DNA of 64,000 nt from DATAGF01 sp963813355 (GTDB lineage: Bacteria > Actinomycetota > Thermoleophilia > Miltoncostaeales > Miltoncostaeaceae). This document shows positions 8,417 through 17,615 of the stretch, piece after piece; the first letter of the stretch is position 1, and each line of letters begins with the position of its first letter. The stretch is taken from positions 1 to 64,000 of the forward strand of contig CAWEYS010000013.1 in the NCBI GenBank assembly GCA_963813355.1, read 5' to 3'. A program made the translations under genes and the position numbers. The notes beneath the pieces are model-generated. The model made no database searches and had not been told where the DNA came from. It was given only the letters and a program-made list of their open reading frames with translations.

Positions 8417-9436
8417 CTACGCGTTGACGCGGGTCGGGATCAGGGCGCTCAGCCCGGCGCCGAGGTGGATCTCGTCCTCGCCGCCGAGGGCGTTGACGGT
8501 CAGGCTGTCGTTCGCCGCCTCGGGGTTCGCCACGGCGACCTTCGCCGCGAGGCCCTCCACGACGGCCCTGCCGTTGCGGGGACGGATGTCGATCTCGTCG
8601 TCGCCCGGCGTCGCGTTGACGATCACCGAGTCGGCCACGCCGTCGCCGGCGGTTCCGCCGATCGCCGCGGCGAGGTCGACGTAGACCTTCTTCACGTCGG
8701 TGCCGGAGAGGTCGTTGACCGTGGCGGTGTCCACCCCGCCGAGCGCGTCGAGGTCAACCTTCTCCACGCCGTTGGTGTCCATGGTGATGTTGCCGGCGTC
8801 GCGGAAGAACCGCAGCCGCGGCCCGTTCGCCGAGGCGTCGAACTTCTCGTCGCCGGCGGACCCGTTGAAGTCCATGGTGTCGTAGCCGGCCTGGCCCTCG
8901 ATGACGTCGCTGCCGTCCCCGGGGTCCCAGGTGAAGACGTCGTGCCCGGAGCCCATGAGGGCGGTGTCGTTGCCGCGGTTGCCGTCGATGTCGTCCTCTC
9001 CGGGGCCGCCGAAGTAGAGCTCGGCCCCGCCGCCGCCGAGGAGCGTGTCGTCGCCGGCGCCGCCGGAGATCGTGGTGATCTCGGTGTCGGTGAAGGTGCC
9101 GTTGGCGTCGTCGATCCGGACGGTGTCGTCGCCGCCGCGGGCGCTCACGACGATGCGGTCGAAGGTCGCCCGGTCGAAGCTGGCGTCGGCCGTGCCGTCG
9201 TCGCCGGCGTCGACCTGGAGCGTCGTCGGGGTGCCCGCCTGCAGCCGCAGCGCGACCGTGTCGGACGCGTTGTCGCCGTTGACGAGGAGCGTCCCGTTGG
9301 CGACCTGGGCCGTCGTGGCGGCCTCGGCCCGGTCGGCGGCGAGGCCCGCTCCGGCGGCGAGCAGGGCGCCGGCGGCGAGCAGGCCGGCGATCGAGCGGCG
9401 GCGGACGCGGGGGCGCATTGTGAGGGTGCTGGTCAC
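8417..9436 (-). CDS. Secreted RTX-like calcium-binding repeat protein
   Basis: 339 residues from a GTG at 9436 with AGGAGG about 8 bases upstream. The N-terminus RPRVRRRSIAGLLAAGALLAAGAGLAA is a signal peptide; cleavage is likely near AEA-AT. The body contains glycine-aspartate nonamer-like runs (GGAGDDTLLGGGGAELYFGG, GGPGEDDIDGNRGNDTALMG) that bind calcium and form a beta-roll, plus several related GGxD units (ARGGDDTV, ALGGVDTA, ALGGEDEI). No type I secretion genes accompany it, and the signal peptide suggests Sec export, as in many actinobacterial RTX-repeat proteins. Surface or structural role is inferred. Confidence 0.85.
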   Translation of the reverse strand: MTSTLTMRPRVRRRSIAGLLAAGALLAAGAGLAADRAEAATTAQVANGTLLVNGDNASDTVALRLQAGTPTTLQVDAGDDGTADASFDRATFDRIVVSARGGDDTVRIDDANGTFTDTEITTISGGAGDDTLLGGGGAELYFGGPGEDDIDGNRGNDTALMGSGHDVFTWDPGDGSDVIEGQAGYDTMDFNGSAGDEKFDASANGPRLRFFRDAGNITMDTNGVEKVDLDALGGVDTATVNDLSGTDVKKVYVDLAAAIGGTAGDGVADSVIVNATPGDDEIDIRPRNGRAVVEGLAAKVAVANPEAANDSLTVNALGGEDEIHLGAGLSALIPTRVNA

Positions 9437-9506
9437 GGCAGGTTCCTCCTGGTGGGTGATGGACCTGCCGCAGATGACGCCGCGACCGGCGCGGCTATTC
9501 CCCGCC

Positions 9507-10563
9507 CTACGTCGGCGCGAGCTCCGCGACCCGCCGCCCGAACGCCTGGCCCTCGGGCCAGTAGTCCGGCAGGAAGGTCACCGAGACCCCGGCCCGGGAG
9601 CCCGAGGACTGGGCCATCCAGCCGTTGCCGAGCACGATCCCCATGTGGGAGATCGTTCCGCGCTTCGCCCGCCTGCCGCGGTCGGCGAAGAAGACGAGGT
9701 CGCCGGGCCCGAGCTCGTCCACGCGCAACCGCTGGCGCGGCCTCTCCCAGGCCATCGCGTCGGCGGTGCGCCTGCTCAGGGCGCCCCCACGACCCGCCGC
9801 CTCGAAGGCCCACCAGGCCAGCCCCGAGCAGTCGAAGCCCCCGTGGGCCTGGAGCCCGACCGGCGAGCGGGGCGTCGGCCAGTCGCCGCCCCAGACGTAG
9901 GGCTGGCCGACCTGGCTCAGCACGGCCTCGCACGACGGCGAGCCGCCGGGCGTCCATCGCCGGCAGCCGGATGTCCCGGAAGCGGGCGACGCGCAGCCGG
10001 TCCTCGGGGGTGAGGGCGCGCGCCCGGTCGACCATGCTCGCCAGGTCGGCCAGCCGCGCCGGCTCGCGCATCGCGCGCTCGAGGTCGTCGCGGCGCCGGT
10101 TGTGCACCAGCCCGAGCTCGCGCACCAGGACCTCCGACCCGAAGTTGGGCGGCAGCGCGAGGCGCCGGCCGTCGTCGGTCGCGAGGGCCTGCAGGGCGAG
10201 CCGCTCGGGCTCGAGCCCGAGCGCGGCGACGAAGCGCCGGTTGACCACCCACGCGGAGGCCGGCGCGGCCGGGGCGGGATCCGCGGCGGGCAGGCCGGTC
10301 AGGATCGCGACGGCGCGGTCGAGGTCGGCCCGGACCGCGTCGCGGCCGAGGTCGGCGCCGGCGAGCTCCGGCCACAGCCCGGCGGCGACGAGCCGGTCGG
10401 CGGCCGGCCGGGCCCAGCGCTCGGGGTCGGGAGGAGGCGCTCCGGGGGGTCCGGGCGAGAGCGCGGCGGCGGCCAGGACGGCACCGCCCATCGCGGCCAG
10501 GATGGCGACGACGGGTGCCAGGAGGCGCAGGGCGGCCCGTCTGTGGGACCATCCCGTCGTCAC
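9507..10563 (-). CDS. NlpC/P60 cell-wall endopeptidase, one frame break
   Basis: Membrane-anchored or exported wall hydrolase. Starts at GTG 10563 with AGGA six bases upstream, then a membrane or signal segment (LRLLAPVVAILAAMGGAVLAAAAL). A helical middle region of about 150 residues follows. The catalytic NlpC/P60 domain starts as QVGQPYVWGG, with the nucleophile in GFDCSGLAWW and the histidine in ISHMGIVLG. The two parts are in different frames; removing one G near 9929 joins them as VVQAVLSQVGQPYVWGG, exactly the family pattern, so the break is probably an assembly error. Divergent from msrB with about 30 bases between starts. Confidence 0.82.
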
Positions 10564-10591
10564 GGATCCTGCGCCGACCCGAGGGGACGAG

Positions 10592-10987
10592 ATGTCGGAC
10601 GACAACCGCGCGGAGCTTCGCGAGCGCCTCACGCCCGAGCAGTATGCAGTAACCCAGGAGGGTGCCACAGAGCGGCCGTTCACCGGCCAGTACGCCGACC
10701 ATCACGACGACGGCACGTACCGCTGCGTCGTCTGCGGCGAGCCGCTCTTCGACTCGGACACCAAGTTCGAGTCGGGCACGGGGTGGCCGAGCTTCTACGA
10801 GCCCGCCGCCGGCGAGGCGGTCGAGGACCGCGCCGACACGAGCCACGGCATGGTCCGCACCGAGGTCGTCTGCCGCAGCTGCGGCGCCCACCTGGGGCAC
10901 GTCTTCACCGACGGCCCCCAGCCCACGGGGCTGCGCTACTGCATCAACTCGTGCTCGCTCGACTTCGAGGGGCGCGAGGAGGGCTAG
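10592..10987 (+). CDS. msrB: Peptide-methionine (R)-S-oxide reductase MsrB
   Basis: 131 residues; ATG preceded by GAGGGGACGA. Reduces methionine-R-sulfoxide in proteins using thioredoxin. The structural zinc pairs are CVVCGEPLF and CRSCGAHLGHVF, and the catalytic cysteine is in LRYCINSCSLDF near the C-terminus. An extra cysteine sits three residues after the catalytic one. Length equals the usual free-standing MsrB. It reads away from the NlpC/P60 gene and runs directly into the GH3 gene. Confidence 0.95.
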   Translation: MSDDNRAELRERLTPEQYAVTQEGATERPFTGQYADHHDDGTYRCVVCGEPLFDSDTKFESGTGWPSFYEPAAGEAVEDRADTSHGMVRTEVVCRSCGAHLGHVFTDGPQPTGLRYCINSCSLDFEGREEG

Positions 10988-11007
10988 CCTCCTCGGGCCG
11001 CCGGGCC

Positions 11008-12051
11008 GTGCTCACCGGCCTCGTCACCGCGCTGCTCGTCGCCGTCGCGCCCTCCACGGCGGCCGGGCTGACGCCCGCCCAGCTCGCGGGGCAGCGGGTC
11101 GTCTACGGCTTCCCCGGCACGACCCCCCCGGCCCAGCTCGAGGACCGCATCCGGCGCGGCGAGGCGGGAGCGGTGCTGCTGCTCGGGGGGAACATCGCCG
11201 GCCTCGAGGGCGCCCGCGCCCTGATCGATCGGCTGCAGTCGATCCGGCGCCCGGCCGGGCTCCGCGCGCCGCTGCTGGTGATGGTCGACCAGGAGGGGGG
11301 CCTCGTGCGGCGGCTGCCGGGTCCGCCGGCCCGCAGGCCCGTGGAGATCGGCGCGGCCGGGCCGGCGTCGGCCCGCGCCGCGGGGCTGGCGGCCGGCCGG
11401 CTGCTGCGGGGGGTGGGGGCCAACGTCGACCTCGCCCCCGTGGCCGACGTGGCGCGGCCCGGCTCCGCGCTGGCGCGCGACGGCCGGCTCTTCGGCACGA
11501 GCGCGCCCGCGGTCGCCGGGGCGGCCGTCGCGTTCTCCCGGGGCCTGGCCGCGGCCGGCGTGGCCGCGACGGCCAAGCACTTCCCGGGCCTCGGCGCCGC
11601 GCAGGAGACCACCGACGCGGCGCCCGTGCGGATCGCCCTTCCGGCCCGCGAGCTGCGCTCGGTCAACATGGCCCCGTTCGCCGCCCTGATCCGGCGCGAC
11701 GTCCCACTGGTCATGCTGGGCACGGCGGTCTACCCGGCGCTTGACCCGGGAACGCCGGCGGCCCTGTCGCGCGCCATCGCGACCGGCGAGCTGCGCGGCC
11801 GGCTCGGCTTCCGCGGGGTCAGCGTCACCGACGCGCTCGACACCCCGGCCCTGGCGCCCGTGGGCGGGCCCGGCGCGGTCGCCGTGCGCGCCGCCGGCGC
11901 GGGCAGCGACCTGGTCATGTACACCGGCCTCGCCAACGGCGCCGCGGCGGCCGGCGCCCTGCGGGGCGAGATCGCCTCCGACCCCGCCGCGCGCGCCGCC
12001 GCCGAGGACTCGGTGGCGCGGGTCCTCGCGCTGCGGGAGCGCCTGCGATAG
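11008..12051 (+). CDS. Exported glycoside hydrolase family 3 enzyme
   Basis: About 347 residues. GTG 11008 gives a short signal peptide (LTGLVTALLVAVAPSTAAG); no better start exists between it and the msrB stop. Family 3 hallmarks: VMVDQEGGLVRRL, the GANVDLAPVADV strand, AKHFPGLG with the following TD, and the nucleophile strand VSVTDALDTPAL. The size matches single-domain beta-N-acetylhexosaminidases of the NagZ type. The family acts on N-acetylglucosamine linkages of wall fragments; an exported copy next to an NlpC/P60 gene suggests wall turnover. Specificity is inferred. Confidence 0.82.
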   Translation: MLTGLVTALLVAVAPSTAAGLTPAQLAGQRVVYGFPGTTPPAQLEDRIRRGEAGAVLLLGGNIAGLEGARALIDRLQSIRRPAGLRAPLLVMVDQEGGLVRRLPGPPARRPVEIGAAGPASARAAGLAAGRLLRGVGANVDLAPVADVARPGSALARDGRLFGTSAPAVAGAAVAFSRGLAAAGVAATAKHFPGLGAAQETTDAAPVRIALPARELRSVNMAPFAALIRRDVPLVMLGTAVYPALDPGTPAALSRAIATGELRGRLGFRGVSVTDALDTPALAPVGGPGAVAVRAAGAGSDLVMYTGLANGAAAAGALRGEIASDPAARAAAEDSVARVLALRERLR

Positions 12052-12058
12052 TCCGCTC

Positions 12059-13258
12059 GTGACGACGGCCGCCCTCCACGACGTCACCTTCGACGAGGCG
12101 CTCGCCCAGACGCGGGCCCTCGCCCTTCACCTGCCGGCCGAGCCCGTCGCCCTCGAGGAGCTGGTGGGCAGGGTCCTCGCCGAGGACGTGCTCGCCCGCG
12201 GCGACCATCCCGCCTTCACCAACTCCGCGATGGACGGCTACGCCCTGCGCGCGGTCGACGCGGCCGGCGGCGAGGTCCTCCTCCTGGTGGGGGAGAGCCG
12301 GGCCGGTGCGCCCTTCGCCCCCGCTCTCGCCGCCGGCGAGGCGGTCCGCATCTCGACCGGCGCCGAGCTGCCCGAGGGGGCCGACGCGATCCTCCGCCTG
12401 GAGGACGCCGCGGAGGAGGCCGGGGGGGTGCGGGCGCTCGCCGCCCCCGCCGCCGGCGCCTTCGTGCGCCACCGCGGCGAGGACGTGCGCCTGGGCCAGG
12501 TCCTCCTGTTCGCGGGCCAGGTGGTCGGGCCGCACGAGGTGGCCGTCGTCGCCGGGGCCGGCCACGCCCGCGTGCCCTGCACCCGCCGCCCGCGGGTGGC
12601 CGTGCTCGGAAGCGGCGACGAGGTCGTGCCGGCCGGCGAGGAGCTGGGGCCGGGCCAGGTCTACGACGCCAACCGGCCGGGCGTGGCCGCCCAGGCCGAG
12701 GCCGCCGGGGCCCGGGTGGTGGCCCGCGCCGTCGTGCCCGACGACCTGCAGGCGACCATCGCCACGGTCGGAGGCATCCTCGACGGGCACGACGCGCCCG
12801 CCCCCGACCTGCTCGTCACCACCGGCGGCGTCTCGGTCGGGCGCCACGACCACCTGCGGCCCGCCCTGGAGGCGTGCGGCGTCCGCGAGGTCCTCTACGG
12901 CGTCGAGATCCGCCCCGGCCACCCGCTGTGGCTGGGCCGGCGCGGCGAGCAGCTCGTCCTCGGCCTGCCCGGCAACCCCGTGTCGGCGGCGGTCTGCTTC
13001 CACGCCTTCGGGCGCCCCCTGCTGGGCAGGGGCGACTCCTGGGAGCGCCGGATGCCGATGGCCGAGCGCTACGCCAAGGGGACGCCGCGCACCGAGCTGG
13101 TGCGCTGCGTCGAGGTCGACGGCGCCCTGCGCCCGCTCCCGCGCCAGGGCTCCCACGCGATCACCTCGCTCGCGGGGGCCACCCACCTGGCCGTGATCGA
13201 CGCCGCCCGGCGCGAGGTCGTCGCCGGCGAGCAGGTGCGGACGGCGCGGCTGGTCTGA
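12059..13258 (+). CDS. moeA: Molybdopterin molybdenumtransferase MoeA
   Basis: 399 residues from GTG 12059, seven bases after the GH3 stop. Inserts molybdate into adenylylated molybdopterin, the last step of molybdenum cofactor synthesis. Domains in order: N-terminal MoeA region with NSAMDGYALR, a beta domain with RISTGAELPEGADAI, the MPT-binding domain with VLGSGDEVVPAGEELGPGQV and LLVTTGGVSVGRHDHL, ending LGLPGNPVSAAV, then domain IV. No other Moco genes are in the window, so this is a solitary copy here. Confidence 0.95.
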   Translation: MTTAALHDVTFDEALAQTRALALHLPAEPVALEELVGRVLAEDVLARGDHPAFTNSAMDGYALRAVDAAGGEVLLLVGESRAGAPFAPALAAGEAVRISTGAELPEGADAILRLEDAAEEAGGVRALAAPAAGAFVRHRGEDVRLGQVLLFAGQVVGPHEVAVVAGAGHARVPCTRRPRVAVLGSGDEVVPAGEELGPGQVYDANRPGVAAQAEAAGARVVARAVVPDDLQATIATVGGILDGHDAPAPDLLVTTGGVSVGRHDHLRPALEACGVREVLYGVEIRPGHPLWLGRRGEQLVLGLPGNPVSAAVCFHAFGRPLLGRGDSWERRMPMAERYAKGTPRTELVRCVEVDGALRPLPRQGSHAITSLAGATHLAVIDAARREVVAGEQVRTARLV

Positions 13259-13285
13259 GAACGGCCGTCCGGCGCCCGCTCTCGG

Positions 13286-14332
13286 TCAGGTGCGCACCAG
13301 GACCTTGACGGCGCGCCGCTCGTTCATCGCCGCGTAGCCCGCCGGCACCTCGTCGAGGGGGACGGCGAGGTCCATCACGGGCGAGGGGTCGAGCCGTCCG
13401 GCGAGCACGTCGTCCATCAGCTCCGGGATGTAGCCGCGGACCGGCGCCCTGCCGCCGGTCAGGCGCACGTTGCGGATGTGGACGTCGCGGAGGTCGAGCG
13501 GCGCGACGGGCGAGCCCAGGTGGCCGACCGTACCGCCCGCGCTCGCGCAGCCGATGGCCGTGTCGTAGGCCTGCGCCGTTCCGACGCACTCGACCACGTT
13601 CCGGCAGCCTCCGCCGGTGAGCTCCCGCACCCGCTCCACCGCGGCAGCCCCCCGCTCCTCGACGACGTCCGTCGCGCCGAAGCCCTCGGCGATCGCCAGC
13701 CGGTGCGCGTGGCGGCCCAGGACGATCACGCGCTCCGCTCCGAGGCGGCGGGCCGCGAGGATCGCGCAGAGGCCGACCGCGCCGTCGCCCACGACCACGG
13801 CCGTCCCGCCGGGGCCGACGCCGGAGGCGAGGGCGCCGTGGTGGCCCGTCCCCATGACGTCGGTGAGGGTCACGAGGCGCCGCCGCGAGCCGGTCGTCGG
13901 ACAGGTCGGCGTCGTCGGGCAGCGCGACGAGCGTCCCGTCCGCCAGCGGCACCCGCACCGCCTCCCCTGGCCACCGTCCTCCCGGCCGCCGAAGAACCCG
14001 CCGGATGGGCAGAGGGTCTGGAAGCCCTCCCGGCAGCGGTCGCACGTGCCGTCCGAGAACGTGTAGGGCGCGATCACCGGCTGCCCTCGACGGAGGGTGC
14101 GCACCTCCGCCCCGACGTCCTCCACCACGCCGATGAACTCGTGCCCGACACGGCTGGGCGCGGGACCGTAGAGCTCGAGCTCACCTCGGTAGACCCAGAG
14201 GTCGCTGCCGCAGATGCCCGAGTGGGTGACGCGCACCAGGGCGTCGGTCGGCTCCCGCAGGACGGCGTCCGGGACCTCCTCGACCCGGATGTCGCCCGGC
14301 CCGAAGTAGACGCTCGCCTTCATCCGATCCAC
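13286..14332 (-). CDS. Zinc-dependent alcohol dehydrogenase, paired frame breaks
   Basis: Medium-chain dehydrogenase of 348 residues. Catalytic zinc cysteine in HSGICGSDLW and the histidine-glutamate in VGHEFIG; the second zinc lobe is visible as CDRCREGFQTLC. The NAD(P) fold shows VVVGDGAVGLCAILAARRLG. Between about 13880 and 13975 roughly 30 residues read wrongly: the correct text (GEAVRVPLADGTLVALPDD) lies in another frame, needing one base added near 13970 and one removed near 13880. The overall frame is kept. Convergent with moeA. Substrate unknown. Confidence 0.85.
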   Translation of the reverse strand: MDRMKASVYFGPGDIRVEEVPDAVLREPTDALVRVTHSGICGSDLWVYRGELELYGPAPSRVGHEFIGVVEDVGAEVRTLRRGQPVIAPYTFSDGTCDRCREGFQTLCPSGGFFGGREDGGQGRRCGCRWRTGRSSRCPTTPTCPTTGSRRRLVTLTDVMGTGHHGALASGVGPGGTAVVVGDGAVGLCAILAARRLGAERVIVLGRHAHRLAIAEGFGATDVVEERGAAAVERVRELTGGGCRNVVECVGTAQAYDTAIGCASAGGTVGHLGSPVAPLDLRDVHIRNVRLTGGRAPVRGYIPELMDDVLAGRLDPSPVMDLAVPLDEVPAGYAAMNERRAVKVLVRT

Positions 14333-14411
14333 CCCACCGCCGCCAGGAGCACGCGCCGTCAGGCTACGACGACGACCCGAGAGCGGGGAAGCGCCATACT
14401 CGACGCGTCCC

Positions 14412-14485
14412 GCCGGAGTAGCTCAGCTGGTCAGAGCAGCCGCCTTGTAAGCGGCAGGTCCCCGGTTCGAATCCGGGCTCCGGCT
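14412..14485 (+). tRNA. tRNA-Thr (anticodon TGT)
   Basis: Full cloverleaf: acceptor GCCGGAG paired with CTCCGGC, D-arm GCTC/GAGC, anticodon stem GCCGC/GCGGC with loop CTTGTAA giving anticodon TGT, T-arm CCCGG-TTCGAAT-CCGGG, discriminator T. CCA is not encoded. A CATACT element 11 bases upstream may be the -10 box. Its 3' 45 bases are repeated exactly 5.6 kb downstream, marking it as an integration target. Confidence 0.96.
14441..14485 (+). repeat. Left attachment-site repeat (3' part of tRNA-Thr)
   Basis: 45 bases from the anticodon loop to the end of the tRNA, identical to 20089-20133. Such 3'-tRNA direct repeats are the usual result of tyrosine-integrase insertion, the tRNA gene being rebuilt by the incoming element. 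Confidence 0.85.
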
Positions 14486-14489
14486 TCCG

Positions 14490-14518
14490 CGAGACCCCGT
14501 GTGAAAAGCGGGGTCTCG
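14490..14518 (+). terminator. Hairpin after tRNA-Thr
   Basis: Stem CGAGACCCCG (14490-14499) pairs exactly with CGGGGTCTCG (14509-14518) around a nine-base loop. It lies four bases after the tRNA and probably ends its transcript. Confidence 0.7.
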
Positions 14519-15052
14519 TGGTCTCGGGCCGAAGGTCGCTGCAGGCCGGGGATCGGCCCTCCACCACCATTAGGGGCCTCTCGTGACCGTCGTGCTGGTG
14601 GAGAAGCTGGTGGAGGAGACCGGGGGCGAACCGCCGTCCAAGCGCTCGGCGACCCGCTCCCGAAGGACCAGCTCATCCACCGCCCCGAGGGTGGCGGCCA
14701 GCAGTGTGGCCTGGGTCTGAGGGAGCAGGCTGCCAGCTCCGAGCGGCCGGAGAGGCTCAGGGAGGGCGGCCTGGGGGCGCTCGACCGGCGCGAACTACTG
14801 CGCCATGACGGCAAGTATGTCGCCCGGCACCGAGTGGGCGGCGAGCTGGTCGTCACACCAAGCGCCAGGCTCGGGCCAGGCGCAGCAGCCCGGGGGGGTA
14901 GCCGCGCCGGGACGAGAGGCATGCGCTTACTGGCCGGCGAGACACGAATCCGCTCGGACCATCGCCGGGACGCGCCCGCCGCAGCAGGCCGCCACTGGTG
15001 CCTGAACCGCGTGGCCTTCGCCGGCGCGCCGTCAAGTGAAAGGCTCCCGGCC
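14519..15052. other. Gap without a recognisable gene
   Basis: About 530 bases at the left end of the island. Several frames are open, but none gives a protein-like composition or a start with a ribosome site, and I recognise no integrase remnant. The final 50 bases carry the leader of the FG-GAP gene. Confidence 0.5.
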
Positions 15053-17269
15053 ATGCGCTCTGCGCTTCGCGCCTGCCTATCGATCGGGACGCTTCTCGGA
15101 CTGATCGTGGCCGCCGCCGCTTCCGCGGCTCCCCCGCCGAGTGATGGCGTCGTGGATCTCCTCACCGCGGCGAACGCCGAGATCGTCGGGCCGTCCGCGA
15201 ACGCGCGCACCCGCACGATCGGCGGCGGGGGCGACGTAAACGGCGACGGCCGTGCGGACGTGCTGGTGGGCTCGCCCGAGGTCGGCGCGGCCGGACGGCC
15301 GCGCGCGGGCTCGGTGTGGGTGCTTGCCGGGCGAGCCCAGCCGGCCGACGTCGACCTGGCCGCCCCCGGCCCGCTGGCGCTCGCCCGCATCGACGGAGCT
15401 GCCGCCTTCGACGAGCTCGCGCGCTTCTCGGTGACTGTCGCCGGGGACGTCAACGGCGACCGCGTCGCGGACATCCTGGTCGGCGCTCCTGGAGCGGACA
15501 ACAACGGCCGCGTTGGCTCCGGGTCGGCCTACGTGATCTTCGGCGGCGCGGGCCTGAGCGACGTCGACCTGGCCGCGCTGGGCGCATCCGGCGCGCGCAT
15601 CGACGGCGCGGCCGCGGGCGAGTCCGCCGGATGGCGCGTGGCCCCCGCGGGCGATGTGAACCGTGACGGCGTCGCCGACATCCTGGTGGACACCCAGCGC
15701 GGCCCTGGACAGCCCAGCGTCGTCTACGTGGTCTTCGGCGGCGTCGGCTTCGCCAGCCTCGACCTGGCACGCGCCGGGGCGGCGCGGGCGATCCGGATCG
15801 TGCGCCAGCGCGGGACCTCGGCCGTCGGCGGCGTGGACGGAGCCGGCGACGTCAACGGCGATGGCTTCAGCGACCTGATCGTCGACGACACCGCCGTCCC
15901 CCGCGATCAGGCCTTCGTCGTATTCGGATCGGCGACGCCGTCCGACGTCAACCTCGCGGCGCCCGCGGGGCGGGCGATCCGCATCCTCGGCCGGCCGGAC
16001 GAGGAGATCGGCTCCGTGGCCGGCGCCGGCGACGTGAACGGCGACGGCTTTGACGACGTCGCCGTCGGCGCGCCCTTCGGGCCCGGCGCCCAAGGCGGGG
16101 CGAGCGGCGCAGTCGACGTGATCCGGGGTGGGGCCAGGCTCACCGACATCGACCTGGCCTCGGCCGCCACCCGCGCGACCCGCTTCCTGCCCGGCGTCGG
16201 CGGCCTGCTGGGATCGCGCATCACCGGGGTGGGCGACGTGGACGGCAACGGCGTGGACGACCTCGCGGTCGGCGCTCTGTCGGCCAACTTCCCCAGCCGT
16301 GGCACCGCCGGCTCGGTGATGGTGCTCCTGGGCGGGCCCCGGTTCTTCCGCTCGGCCACCCGCACCGCGGCCCCGGGCGGCAGTGACATCCTCCGCCTCG
16401 TCGGCCCGGTTGACCGGGCGTCGGCCGGCGACGTGGGGAGGGCGGGCGACGTGGACGGCGACGGACGGGCCGACATCGTGGTCGCCGGCGGAAACGCCAG
16501 CCTCAAAGACCGGGCGCTGGCCGGCGGGGCGTGGCTGTACGGATATGGGGCGACGCGCCGGTGCGCCGCGGTGCCGCGCCCGGGAGGCCGCCCGGTCGAG
16601 GAGTCCGCCGACCCGATCCGCCTCACCCGCCAGCAGCTCCTCATCAGCCAGCGCATCGGCCAGGCCGCCATCCGCCGGGTCGCCGCCGTGGAGCAACGCC
16701 TCGCGGACGGCCTCCAGGACCGCGACGTCTGCGGCGGCACCATCAGCGCCCAGAGCCTGGTTTCCACTCTGACGCCCAGCTACGGCGCCGAGATCCCCAT
16801 GCCCACGCCGGCGCCCCAGCCGATCACCACGGCGCCGCCCTCCGGGGAGCCCGGCAAGGTCAGGCTCACCGCGCAGCAGCTTCTGATCAACCAACGCATC
16901 TACCAGGCGGCCTTGCTGCGGAGCCGGTCGCTCGCGGAGCGGCTGAACGGCCGAATCACGGGCGGCGATCTGGACGCCGGCACCATCACCCGGGGCCGCT
17001 TCACCCCGGGCCTCACGCTGACCGCGGCCGGCGCGGTGACCTCCCTGCCGCCGACGGGCTCGGAGGCGCGCACCCCCGAGCGTCGCAGCGGCGGCCGGGT
17101 CACGCTCAGCGCCGCCCAGCTGAGGATCAATCAGCGCATCGCCCAGGTCGGGGTGCGGACGGCCAACGACGCGATCAGTCAGATCGAGCGCGGCCTGATC
17201 AACGGCAACTTCGCCGATCGAAGCATCGGCTCTGAGGTCTTGGCCCCGGGAGTCGTCAGCAGCCGGTAG
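15053..17269 (+). CDS. Secreted FG-GAP repeat protein with C-terminal QLLINQRI modules
   Basis: 738 residues from ATG 15053. Signal peptide RSALRACLSIGTLLGLIVAAAASAA. Residues about 35-500 hold about seven FG-GAP blades, each with a calcium loop such as GDVNGDGRADVLVG, GDVNGDRVADILVG, GDVNGDGFDDVAVG or GDVDGDGRADIVVA; together they would form an integrin-like propeller. The C-terminal 220 residues hold three copies of a separate module (RLTRQQLLISQRIGQAA, VRLTAQQLLINQRIYQAA, VTLSAAQLRINQRIAQVG) spaced about 80 residues apart and joined by Pro/Thr linkers. A fourth copy follows downstream in the +1 frame. Located in the tRNA island; binding or adhesion at the cell surface is inferred. Confidence 0.85.
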   Translation: MRSALRACLSIGTLLGLIVAAAASAAPPPSDGVVDLLTAANAEIVGPSANARTRTIGGGGDVNGDGRADVLVGSPEVGAAGRPRAGSVWVLAGRAQPADVDLAAPGPLALARIDGAAAFDELARFSVTVAGDVNGDRVADILVGAPGADNNGRVGSGSAYVIFGGAGLSDVDLAALGASGARIDGAAAGESAGWRVAPAGDVNRDGVADILVDTQRGPGQPSVVYVVFGGVGFASLDLARAGAARAIRIVRQRGTSAVGGVDGAGDVNGDGFSDLIVDDTAVPRDQAFVVFGSATPSDVNLAAPAGRAIRILGRPDEEIGSVAGAGDVNGDGFDDVAVGAPFGPGAQGGASGAVDVIRGGARLTDIDLASAATRATRFLPGVGGLLGSRITGVGDVDGNGVDDLAVGALSANFPSRGTAGSVMVLLGGPRFFRSATRTAAPGGSDILRLVGPVDRASAGDVGRAGDVDGDGRADIVVAGGNASLKDRALAGGAWLYGYGATRRCAAVPRPGGRPVEESADPIRLTRQQLLISQRIGQAAIRRVAAVEQRLADGLQDRDVCGGTISAQSLVSTLTPSYGAEIPMPTPAPQPITTAPPSGEPGKVRLTAQQLLINQRIYQAALLRSRSLAERLNGRITGGDLDAGTITRGRFTPGLTLTAAGAVTSLPPTGSEARTPERRSGGRVTLSAAQLRINQRIAQVGVRTANDAISQIERGLINGNFADRSIGSEVLAPGVVSSR

Positions 17270-17396
17270 ATGGGCGGCCATTCGCGATCGCCGTGGCGCC
17301 TGGAATCAAGGAGCGCCCGCGACGTGCCTTGCCGCTGTCCAGCGAGACCTCGACCCCGGCTACGAGGACATCGCCGTCACCGCCGACGGGGTCGCG

Positions 17397-17615
17397 GTGG
17401 GCTCGTTCCGGCGCGCCGGACGGGTGGTCACCTCCGACCGGGCGGCCGGTCAGCCGGGTGAGGTCACCCTCACGGCCTCGCAGCTCCTGACCAACCCGCG
17501 CATCTCTCAGGCGGCGATCGTGCGCCTCAACTCGGTGCGGGCCATCCTCCAGGGCGGCCTCAGCGGTGCCGGGATCCTCAGCGGCGGCGTCGGGGCGAGC
17601 AAGCTCGCCCCCTGA
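17397..17615 (+). CDS. Fourth QLLINQRI-type module, fragment or continuation
   Basis: Short open frame from GTG 17397 containing VTLTASQLLTNPRISQAAIV, clearly the same module as the three at the end of the preceding FG-GAP protein. The frame is open upstream through the FG-GAP stop and is +1 to it, so one extra base near 17200-17265 would explain the break and the true protein would end at 17615, about 115 residues longer. Alternatively it is the tail of a decayed paralogue. There is no convincing ribosome site for an independent gene. Confidence 0.5.
   Translation: MGSFRRAGRVVTSDRAAGQPGEVTLTASQLLTNPRISQAAIVRLNSVRAILQGGLSGAGILSGGVGASKLAP

Noticed and set aside
8417..9436. Type I secretion cargo with exporter genes nearby
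   Set aside because: The protein has a Sec-type signal peptide and no ABC exporter or adaptor genes lie in the window.
14420..14560. Minus-strand ORF containing the peptide RTGDLPLTRR
   Set aside because: It is the antisense translation of the tRNA gene; the same peptide appears at the partial copy near 20100.
13478..15052. Very long plus-strand open frame leading into the FG-GAP gene
   Set aside because: It runs antisense through the alcohol dehydrogenase and the tRNA; long spurious frames are common at this GC content. The signal peptide at 15053 marks the real start.
14519..15052. Integrase remnant at the island's left end
   Set aside because: No tyrosine- or serine-recombinase motif could be read in any frame.
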